NCBI GenBank assembly: GCA_019802505.1
Contig: JAFMOC010000027.1
Location: forward strand, 165,001-229,000
Reading direction: 5' to 3'
DNA: 64,000 nucleotides
Source of the DNA: Corydoras sp. C115
Lineage: Eukaryota; Chordata; Actinopteri; Siluriformes; Callichthyidae
Part shown: in pieces, positions 55,606 to 64,000 of the stretch
Layout: the number at the start of each line of letters is the position of its first letter
Numbering within the stretch: position 1 is the stretch's first letter
The notes under the pieces: model-generated
Told to the model about the DNA's origin: nothing
Seen by the model: the letters and a program-made list of their open reading frames with translations, nothing else
Databases searched by the model: none
Position numbers and translations under genes: made by a program

Positions 55606-55924
55606 CATCCATCCATCCATTATCTTCCGTTTATCCTCTATCAGGGTCACGGGGAGGTTCCCCATGCCCATACAGGGGAGAACGTTTCGGGCGCTGGACA
55701 GATACACCCAGGACAGGATACCAATCTATCACGGAACACACACTCACTCACATAGACATAAACACACTCTATATGGGGCAATTTGGAGAACTCAATTGAC
55801 TTGATCCATGTTTTTGGACTGTGGGAGGAAACCGCAGAACCCGGAGGAAACCCACGCAGACACGGGGAGAACATGGAAACTCCACTCAGATGGGGATTTG
55901 AACCTGGAATCCCTAGTGCCGCCC
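55606..55924 (-). mobile_element. V-SINE in inverted composite (partner of 53547-53893)
   Basis: Shares private variants with the left partner. About 40 bp of head are lost between two gtgc words ('ccctagtgccgcccc'). Confidence 0.92.
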
Positions 55925-56820
55925 CTGTTTGTAACATTCTTGGGAAAATAAACCTGCTTCTGATTCTGATTCAGCCTCATTCCACTTTCCATCGCTTGGA
56001 TTCCAGGATGCCACGGCAGCAGAAGCTTTCCTTTTCTTTTCTGCCGCTAAGACTGTAGAACGTTGCACCAGCATCCTCCTTGTCTCCACTGCTGGGCTTC
56101 CAGGATGACCGAGCAGGCGGCTCTGTCGTGGCAGAACCCAACTTTGTTCTCTGACTCTCGAGCTCATTATCAGCACATACTGCTCTACCCAGTCCTGACT
56201 GTGATCCTCTGTTCTGTCTGTCATTAGATGACATATCTTCCCAGGGCACGGGCCCCCTGTTTTATCTTTCTCTGTTTGTTGGAATCTGTGCCTTTTTGTG
56301 GGGAGTGGAGGTCGGGTGGTGGTGGTGGGGGGGGGGGTTTGGGGGGGTTGCACAACACTTGTCTCTGACAAGCACAACAGTGTTTCTTCTACGTTCTGTT
56401 TGATCATGTTTTAGCACTCACATGCGCCATGTTCCACCTTTGTTTTTCGATGGGTTCTTGATGTTTATTTCCATCCGTTAAATTATTTCAGGTATTTTTT
56501 TGTCAGATTGTTCATGCAATGATGAAATTATTATTTTTTAATGATCCGTTTGTTTCCTGTTTTCTCTCCTACAGCCGATGACGGGTCAACGCAATATCAA
56601 TATGCAGTTTTTCTTTTATTGGGTCAGTGATAACTTATCAAAACACAATATTAATTGGAATGAATGCTACTTCAGAGCACTTTAAACCTCAATCCCACAC
56701 ATTTGGGATGAATTGGAACACTGATTGAACACCACAACCTTTTGCATGATATCGCAAATGGCCTTCTGACTACAATCCAAAATCGTATTGGAAATTTAAA
56801 AAAAACGTAAATTATAATAG
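55925..56820. other. Unassigned DNA with G-rich run
   Basis: 'aataaacctgcttctgattc' at about 55946 resembles a retroposon 3' end. G-rich run at 56318-56350 (ggtggtggtgggggggg type). A 164-codon minus-strand frame at 55913-56407 lacks recognisable motifs and overlaps these repeats. Confidence 0.4.
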
Positions 56821-56863
56821 AGCGGCACGGTGGATTAGTGGTTAGCATGTTTTCCTCTCAGCG
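56821..56863 (+). mobile_element. V-SINE head fragment
   Basis: agcggcacggtggattag to 'ttttcctctcagcg', then AT-rich DNA. Confidence 0.75.
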
Positions 56864-58690
56864 TTTAAAATATATAAATAGTGTTTAGTGTATAAAATAT
56901 AAGTGTTTAAAAATATAAGTATGAAAGTTATATGTTATATTTGAATATAAGTTATATTTAAAAATATAACTATAGTGTTTAAAATATAAGTATGGTGTTT
57001 TGTCACCAAGTATATGGTTTGCATGGCATTATACTTCAAGTATAAACCAGCCATGAAGCCTTATTATAAAATGGGTAGTTCTGGACCTTAAATCTGATTG
57101 GCTGAGCCATTTGTCATTTGTCATCCATGATATAATTGACAATAACACTCTCAATAACCTCTGATCCCCTTATTTTTAAAATAATATTTTCTGTGTTCTG
57201 TAATTTGGCCACTGGCAGTGTTTTATTGTTAGAGGACCCAAAAACCTGTTACTCAGCCATCAGCGTTTACTTTACTTTAGACTGTATTACAGCGTAGAAG
57301 ACCGCTTTATTTACATTGATGTTTTAATTAAACGCATTTAGAAAGCAAACCTTGATTTTTTTAATATAATGTGGTTGCTTTATTAAAGCAATAAGCCACT
57401 CGCGGTTCTGTTTCATTATTCATAATTCATTATTATGAATAAATCATGGGAAACTCATCGCGTCGTGCGTAATAGCACCTTTTTCCATGATCTATAAGCA
57501 ATAATGCGTACCTTATAGCTTTAATAACGTCTGTATAATAACGCATTACTTCAGCGTTGGTTCCATCGGGTATGACAACAGTTTTTTGGACCTGTATAAC
57601 GGCAGAACACAGTACAAGGCAGTCCAAAACGCCGTTTAAGAATATAATTTATATTCAGTTGGGCCGTGCAACTGAAATAGAAATCTTGACTACAGATCCG
57701 CACCCGAAACGGGAACACACGAGCAAGAAGGACAATTAAGGAGAGCAAATTAATCGACTGCAGTAAACATGTGACTGAAATGACTAATTAAACTTAAAAG
57801 CCGGCAACAATTAGGACCAATACAAAGGAATATAAACAGAAGCTCTTAGATTAAAACACTGTTTACACAGACAGGGAAGCGAAGATCCGATCCGTGAGAC
57901 AAACACTATGAGATCTGTTCTGGAAAAGCTGCCTTTGATATGAGTGGAAGACAGCGTGTATGTTTTTTCTATGTTTGGATTGTAAAGAAGGAAATTACCC
58001 GTGGTGTTAGTTTATAATTTACAATTCGCCAATCAATGCAGCCGTTATTAAAGCCGGGAACCCCCTCGTGTCTCAAGGCATCAGTAAACCCGACAGGACC
58101 CCCTTCAAGTGTGCATACGCTGCACCACTGCACACGGCAAGAAAATGTCACCCGTGTCATTCATGCCCCGCTGGAACCTGACCTGAAACGGAGCAGCCAC
58201 CTCACAAGCAAAGGCCAAAGGTCACGTCCAATGCTAGGGTCTGGAAGGCTTTTGCTGACCAAGCTTTTCAACACGGCTTCTTTTTATAAGGCTTAGATGT
58301 TTTCGTTCCCACAGCCACAAAGGCACTAAAATATGTCTATAAAATAAAAGGGTCAGGCTACCTCGTGACCTTAATCCCTGCATCGCTGAGGTGTTCGTGG
58401 CCGGGAGGATGAGGGCAGGAAATCCAAATGTCAAAGCACTCAGTGTTTTTCAAGCGTCGGGAAATTTAGACAATATGCTATAGCTGAATACTTGATGTCA
58501 GGCCCTTTAATTAGCCAGAACTCTTTGAAATGTTAAATGGGAAGAAATCATTAAGACATTAGCACCGAGCAAAGTGCTAGTATGTTTGCAATCAGGCCAT
58601 TAGGCTCGTCAAGTGTTCGAAGAAAGCCATACATAAACGTATGTTTGCTTTGCATTTTCATTCAAGCAACTTTGAACGTATTAAATATGA
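56864..58690. other. AT-rich then repeat-poor DNA, 1.8 kb
   Basis: 56864-57010 consists of aaaatataagt/ttatattt words. 57060-57700 has features of an old DNA element ('taaatctgattggctgagcc'), unproven. 57720-58690 is repeat-free with no recognised gene. Confidence 0.35.
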
Positions 58691-58707
58691 AATAAATAAT
58701 TAGTTGC

Positions 58708-59064
58708 GGCACGCTGGCTTAGTGGTTAGCATGTTCTCCTCTCAGTGCTAGGGATTCCCGGTTCCAATCCCAATCTGGGTGGAGTTTTCATGTTCTCCCC
58801 ATGTCCGCGTGGGGTTCCTCCGGGTTTTCCGGTTTCCTCCCACAGTCCAAAACCATGGATCAAGTCAACTGAGTTCTCCAAATTGCTCCATATAGAGTGT
58901 GTCTGTGTGAGTGATTGTGTGCCCAGCGAAAGATTGGTGCCCTGTCCTGGGTGTATCTGCCCAGCGCCCGAAACGTTCTCCCCTGGATGGGCATGGGGAA
59001 CCCCACCGCGACCCTAATAGAGGATAAAGCGGAAGATAATGAATGAATGAATTAATTAATTAAT
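58708..59064 (+). mobile_element. V-SINE, tandem array unit 1
   Basis: Preceded by aataaataattagttgc (58691-58707). GAAT/TTAA tail. Confidence 0.93.
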
Positions 59065-59078
59065 TAATAATTAGTTGC

Positions 59079-59444
59079 GGCACGGTGGCTTAGTGGTTAG
59101 CATGTTCTCCTCTCAGCACTAGGGATTCCCGGTTCAAATCCCCATCTCGGTGGAGTTTCTCCCCGTGATCTCCTCGTGTCCGTGTGGGTTTTCTCCGGGT
59201 TCTCTGGTTTCCTCCCACAGTCCAAAACCATGGATCAAGTCAATTGAGTTCTCCAAATTGCCCCATATAGAGTGTGTCTGTGTGAGTGAGTGTGTGCCCA
59301 GCGATGGATTGGCATCCTGTCCTGGGTGTATCTGCCCAGCGCCCGAAACTTTCTCCCCTGGATGGGCATGGGGAACCCCACCGCGACCCTAATATAGGAT
59401 AAAGTGGAAGATAATGAATGAATGAATGAATGAATGAATGAATG
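59079..59444 (+). mobile_element. V-SINE, tandem array unit 2
   Basis: Preceded by taataattagttgc (59065-59078). Head to central block has a small rearrangement (ggagtttctccccgtgatct) shared with unit 3. Confidence 0.93.
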
Positions 59445-59461
59445 AATAAATAATTAGTTGC

Positions 59462-59765
59462 GGCACGGGGGCTTAGTGGTTAGCATGTTCTCCTCTCAGC
59501 GCTAGGGATTCCCGGTTCAAATCCCCATCTGGGTGGAGTTTCTCCCCGTGATCTCCCCGTGTCCGTGTGGGTTTTCTCCGGGTTCTCCGGTTTCCTCCCA
59601 CAGTCCAAAAACATGGATCAAGGTCAAATGAATTCTACAAATTGCCCCATATAGAGTGTGTTAGTGTGAGTGAGTGTGAGCCCAGCGATAGATTGGCTCC
59701 CTGCCCCCCACCCCCCGCCCCCGCGACCCTAGTAGAGGGTTAAGCAGAAGATAAAGGATGGATGC
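59462..59765 (+). mobile_element. V-SINE, tandem array unit 3, internal deletion
   Basis: Preceded by aataaataattagttgc (59445-59461), followed by ataaataatcagttgc (59766-59781). Lacks 'gtcctgggtgtatctgccc' region; GGAT tail. Confidence 0.92.
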
Positions 59766-59801
59766 ATAAATAATCAGTTGCCATGGTAACGGTTTTATTG
59801 A

Positions 59802-59838
59802 TCTACAGTACCAGTCAAAGTTTGGACACACCCCTTTT
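59802..59838 (+). repeat. Tc1-like terminal inverted repeat fragment
   Basis: 'ctacagtaccagtcaaagtt' then tggacacacc matches from memory the terminus of an abundant fish Tc1-type element. Only one end seen. Confidence 0.65.
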
Positions 59839-60139
59839 TTGCTTCACATATTGGCCATGTTCTCAGTTCCACTTACCATAAAGAAGCTTTGTAGTTCTAC
59901 AATTCCAGATTGTAGTTCATCTGTTTGTGTACTACAGTACATACTGAGTATATGGCCTTGTGTTCTAAAGGTCAGTTCTAATGGCCAGAATTACTCTGTT
60001 CTAATGGTCAGAACCCCAATAGTAGCACCACAGAGCAGGTATTATGTGGTAGGTGCATCATTCCTATGCAATCCACCACCCAAATGATACTTGTTTTGTG
60101 ATGGAAAACCAAAAACAGATGGACTACAGCCAATCTTGG
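59839..60139 (+). repeat. Dispersed fish repeat, family not named
   Basis: 'gtatatggccttgtgttcta', 'cagaaccccaatagtagcac', 'cagagcaggtattatgtggt' correspond to a repeat I recall as widespread in fish; internal words are diverged. Confidence 0.5.
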
Positions 60140-60342
60140 TAAGATTGTTGGTAAATTGACTGCTCTAATTTGTCCATATCTAAATTGCCCCTGATTTGTG
60201 TAAATGTACTGGATTGATGGATTGATGCCCTGTCCTAAGTGTACCTGCCCAGTGCACCAAACGTTCTCCCCGAAATGGGCATGAGGAACTCCCTTCCACA
60301 ACCCTAGTAGAAGATTATATGGTATATAATAGATGGATGGAT
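60140..60342 (+). mobile_element. V-SINE, old, 5'-truncated
   Basis: From 'gtaaattgactgctctaatt' through 'gccctgtcctaagtgtacct' to a GGAT tail, strongly diverged. Confidence 0.72.
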
Positions 60343-60372
60343 TGATTTGCAGTCAATGGTTAAATCTGTGGG

Positions 60373-60512
60373 TCTGGGTTTCCTCCGGGTCCTCCGGTTT
60401 CCTTCCACAGTCCAAAGACATGGATTCAAGTTGAACTGAATGGTCAAGATTGCCCCATATAGTGTGTGTTCTGCAATTCTAGTACAGGATAAAGAGGAAG
60501 AGAATTAATTAA
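60373..60512 (+). mobile_element. V-SINE, truncated with internal deletion
   Basis: Central block 'gtttcctccgggtcctccgg' present, then a jump from 'atagtgtgtgttctgcaatt' to the 3' end. Confidence 0.78.
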
Positions 60513-60560
60513 TGAATTACAATCACAACATTATATTACAGCAATTTACTAACAAAATCA

Positions 60561-60903
60561 TTCATTCATTATCTCCCGCTTTATCCTCTATTAGGGTTGT
60601 GAGGGGGTTCCCCATGCCCATCCAGGGGAGAACGTTTCAGGCGCAGGGCAGATACACCCAGCACAGGACGCCAATCTATCACTGGACACACACTCACTCA
60701 CACAGACACACTCAATATGGGGCAATTTTGAGAATTCAATTGACTTGATCCATGTTTTTGGACTGTGGGAGGAAACCGGAGAATCCGGAGGAAACCCACG
60801 CAGACACGGTGAGAACATGGAAACTCCACCCAGATGGGGATTCGAACCGGGAATCCCTAGAGCTGAGAGGCGAACGTGCCAACCACTAAGCCATCGTGCC
60901 GCC
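60561..60903 (-). mobile_element. V-SINE, full length, subfamily-B type
   Basis: ctaacaaaatca at 60549-60560 and 60904-60915. Antisense GAAT tail, 'atctcccgc', ggcgaacgtg. Confidence 0.95.
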
Positions 60904-60987
60904 CTAACAAAATCAAAGCAACAAAAATTAAACTATTGCAAGTGTAAGAATCAATAAATAGACACTTAGACACGTTCAATAAATACA

Positions 60988-61008
60988 AGTGCTAACCACT
61001 AAGCCACG
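60988..61008 (-). mobile_element. V-SINE head scrap, antisense
   Basis: gtgctaaccactaagccacg only, the reverse of the A-box region. Confidence 0.7.
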
Positions 61009-61095
61009 AGCAGCTAATTTTAAACTATAGTTTTTGAAAATGGTGCAGTAGTGTACCTTTACTATACCCAATTAGGGTATTAGAGTATCCCTTGT

Positions 61096-61441
61096 GGGGC
61101 GGCACGGTGGCTTAGTGGTTAGCATGTTCTCCTCTCAGCGTTAGGGATTCCCGGTTCGAATCCCAATCTGGGTGGAGTTTTCCATGTTCTCCCCGTGTCC
61201 GCGTGGGTTTCCTCCGGGTTCTCCGGTTTCCTCCCACAGTCCAAAACCATGGATCAAGTCAATTGCATTCTCCATATTGCCCCATATAGAGTGTGTCTGT
61301 GTGAGTGAGTGTGTGCCCAGTGATAGATTGGCGGCCTGTCCTGGGGGTATCTGCCCAGCGCCCAAAACGTTCTCCCATGGATGGGCATAGAGAACCCCCC
61401 GCGACCCTAATAGAGGATAAAGCGGAAGATAATGGATAGAT
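61096..61441 (+). mobile_element. V-SINE, full length
   Basis: gtatccctt at 61085-61093 and 61442-61450 is the probable target-site duplication. Perfect A and B boxes. Confidence 0.94.
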
Positions 61442-61450
61442 GTATCCCTT

Positions 61451-62068
61451 TAGGTGCATCCTGTTCTCCCTGCAGGCTCTTGGTCACTTATTAGTGACAC
61501 AGTCAGCTATTTCAGATTATGAAATAAAAAACTAACGGTAATTCCACCAAAGCTTAACTTCATATTCACAAGTCAAGAAATGTGAATTGCTAATATACTC
61601 TGATAGGGAATCGCCAGCCGTTCAATCAATCTCACGTTACATATAAGCAAATTCAATATCCACCTTACAAAAGAACATTTGAATGAAGCCAGGAACTGAT
61701 CTGCTACAAAGAAATTAAATGAGATGTGAATTTTCTCTAAGCTTTAGCTCTGCCCTGTCTTGTTAGTGTGGTTCAAGGAGAGCAAAAGAAGCCTGTCTTC
61801 ATCAGTTTTTAATCCACAGCTCGAATGCTCAGTCTCATTTTGTCACTCTGCCTGTGCAACACCACTGGGAAAACTTCAAGAGCTCCATAGTACATTTAGC
61901 TACTTTTTGCTTCCCTCTGGAGACTCGTGGTAGCAGCGATTAGTCCCCGAACATTTTGTCACTGTCTGGACCTGAGCCCAGTACTGAATTACAACCTTTA
62001 GTGTTCGGAACCTTTATGAAACAGACAGAAGGACAAAGAAACAACATACAAACTAAATTCCAGCCATT
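61451..62068. other. Repeat-poor DNA
   Basis: No feature recognised. Confidence 0.4.
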
Positions 62069-62412
62069 TATCCATTATCTCCCGCTTTATACTCTTCTAG
62101 GGTCGCGGTGGGGAGGGGGGGTTCCCCATGCCTATCCAGGGGAGAATGCTTCGGGTGCTGGGCAGATACACCCAGAACAGGGCGCCAATCTATCAATGGG
62201 CACACACTCACTCACACAGACACACTCTATATGGGGCAATTTGGAGAATTCAATTGACCTTGATCCATGTTTTTGGACTGTGGGAGGAAACCGGAGAACC
62301 CGGAGGAAACCCACGTGGACACGGGGAGAACATGGAAACCCCAGATTGGGGTTTGAACCGGGAATCCCTAGCGCTAAGAGGAGAACATGCTAACCACTAA
62401 GCCACCGTGCCA
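62069..62412 (-). mobile_element. V-SINE, antisense, head abuts ATT repeat
   Basis: Near full length; a 10-bp loss in the B-box region ('gaaaccccagattggggttt'). Head runs into the ATT array. Confidence 0.92.

Positions 62413-62464
<52 letters not shown>
62413..62464. repeat. (ATT)n microsatellite
   Basis: About 17 units. Confidence 0.96.
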
Positions 62465-62596
62465 TTGTCTTTTGAAGCTTAACATTAAAATACAAAGATA
62501 TGTGCAGCAGTCAGTTTGTACTGAATATATGCACATCCTGTCTTATGCAGCACTTCAAATGACGTTTTTTTATTGTTGTTAAGCCAACTGAACTTC

Positions 62597-62806
62597 AACA
62601 GGTTCTCCGGTTTGCTCCCACAGTCCAAAAACATGGATCAAGGTCAATTGAATTCTCCAAATTGCCGCATATAGAGTGTGTCTGTGTGAGTGAGTGTGTG
62701 TCCAGCGATATATTGGCGCCCTGTCCTGGGTGTATCTGCCCATCCCCCCCCCGCGATCCTAGTAGAGGATAAAGCGGAGGATAATAATGGATGGATGGAT
62801 GGATGG
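62597..62806 (+). mobile_element. V-SINE, 5'-truncated with 3' deletion
   Basis: Starts in the central block (aggttctccggtttgctccc). 'gcgcccgaaacgttctcc' is missing. GGAT tail. Confidence 0.87.
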
Positions 62807-63225
62807 ATAGTAATAATAAAAATCAGACTAGGCAAATTCCAGTAGGAAGTCTATTTCCAAAGTTATGCCCAATTATATAGCGGTACTTTAGAACTAGACA
62901 TTTTTTTATGTATTCTGCTCTTGGTCTTCTTTTGTATACATCAGAAAACTGCGCGCCATTGGAAATCAATTACCATTGACTGAATGAGATGCTGCATCCT
63001 ACACCAGAAGAAAAGTAGTATCCACACTGACAACATTTCTGCATTATTTATTTACAAAATAACACTATATTTGAAGACTCTGTACATGTTTTCTGACATT
63101 GTAAATAATATTTTGGACCTGTCAGTGGCTAAATCAAGCCATTATCATAACAAAAGAACTGAGAAGAACTAAGCTAAGCAATATTAAGAATAGACTTGGG
63201 TTGGCATCTTCTATATGGAAAAACT
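62807..63225. other. Unassigned AT-rich DNA
   Basis: No feature recognised. Confidence 0.4.
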
Positions 63226-63912
63226 GGTAACACTTTACCTAAATCTGGTATTTATAATGCATTATAAGTGCATTTATAAAGCTTTAAATAGTATTCATAA
63301 TGCTTTATAATAATACTAAGCCTTTGTTAATGTCAGTAGATGTACATAGAGTGTTATAAGAACATGCCATATAGCTTTACAAAAGTCATTAAGTGACATA
63401 ATTCATTATAAATTATATATTTGAACTGTTCATTAACTTATTATAGAGAGCAGCGACATAAAGCCTTATAATGTTTGTGTTTATAATGACTTTATAAGTG
63501 CTCATGACTGTTTATAAAAGCTTATAAGCTCTCTTTACAGACTTAAATTAAAGTGTTGGCATTAATTACCTCTTTAATCCTACTATGATTATAATCATAG
63601 TAGTACATAATGACTTATAAAAGCTTATAAATGCTCTTTACAGACTTTATGTAAAGTGTAATCATCTTGTTTGAAGTAAGTCAATGTCTAAACATCCTTT
63701 AAAATGTTTAAATCAGGTCATATTATAATGCATTATGTCACTTTGTGTTATAAAGGCTTATGTCAAACTGTTATAGCAATTTGATAGCAATATTATAACA
63801 ATGTTAATGAACATCTATGTACTATAACAAATGCTTTTGATAAATGTTATGAATATTTTATAAAGCTTTATAAATGCACTTATAATGCATTATGGACATA
63901 GTGTTTGCGAAA
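63226..63912. mobile_element. Long-palindrome non-autonomous DNA element, copy 2
   Basis: Left end ggtaacactttac is intact, right end decayed (atagtgtttgcg). 'ataatgcattataagtgcat' then ttataaagc at the left pairs with 'gctttataaatgcacttata' at the right. Central part 'tactatgattataatcatag' is itself palindromic. Confidence 0.82.
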
Positions 63913-64000
63913 AATTACTTACACCCTCCAAGGTACCCATCTGATGTCCTAACGCAAACGTAACGTAATCACCAAATAAGCTTTTAATGAATTACTTTTA
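63913..64000. other. Window end, nothing recognised
   Basis: Short AT-rich flank after the palindromic element. Confidence 0.4.

Noticed and set aside
55913..56407. 164-codon minus-strand open frame with proline/threonine-rich and charged segments
   Set aside because: No recognisable domain, a low-complexity start derived from a G-rich run, and overlap with a retroposon-like 3' end. Transcript data would be needed to revive it.
57060..57700. Complete DNA transposon
   Set aside because: A few words recall fish DNA elements, but I could not identify paired terminal repeats or a transposase.

Overview
This window is vertebrate, and almost certainly ray-finned fish, nuclear DNA. It holds no host protein-coding gene, tRNA or rRNA gene that I can support. 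The fish assignment rests on about seventy copies of a tRNA-derived SINE of the V-SINE type (Mermaid/DANA-like: tRNA-like head with A and B boxes, conserved central block, LINE-like 3' end, GGAT or GAAT tail), a second tRNA-SINE with the L2-type tail 'ggataaaagcgtctgctaaatg', L2 LINE pieces, Tc1-like transposon remnants, and very long AT and CA microsatellites. An otophysan such as a catfish is my guess from general familiarity; I could not search it. The stretch is intergenic or lies in a large intron.

Layout. 0.2-0.85 kb: frameshifted 3' end of an L2 LINE. 1.3-8.5 kb: V-SINE clusters, including a pair in which the target site occurs three times (6.8-7.5 kb). 8.5-19 kb: microsatellites with scattered SINEs and repeat-poor DNA at 13.1-14.2 and 18.1-19.6 kb. 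19.6-26.2 kb: V-SINEs, a composite SINE-spacer-SINE insertion with its own target-site duplication, and a dispersed duplication of non-SINE DNA. 26.9-29.7 kb: two decayed Ty3/gypsy-like pol fragments, one split by a ~386-bp repeat insertion. 32.1-34.1 kb: an antisense L2 LINE reverse transcriptase remnant with nested insertions. 37.66-39.26 kb: a tandem array of the second SINE. 39.3-40.9 kb: repeat-poor DNA. 40.9-42.7 kb: SINE tandem duplications. 43.1-46.8 kb: three antisense Tc1-like remnants. 46.8-48.2 kb: AT microsatellites with a striking palindrome. 48.27-48.99 and 63.23-63.91 kb: two copies of a long palindromic non-autonomous DNA element. 49.3-53.5 kb: mostly repeat-poor. 53.5-55.9 kb: a composite SINE unit and an inverted relative. 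58.7-59.8 kb: three V-SINEs in tandem separated by the same target sequence.

Nothing here works together as a pathway or operon. The coherent story is retroposon biology: V-SINE sequence makes up roughly a third of the window by my count, many copies keep readable target-site duplications, and several are mobilised or duplicated together with adjoining non-SINE DNA. Short open frames inside SINEs are artefacts of the repeat. I did not find a previously undescribed gene system; the most unusual material is the set of composite and tandem SINE structures.
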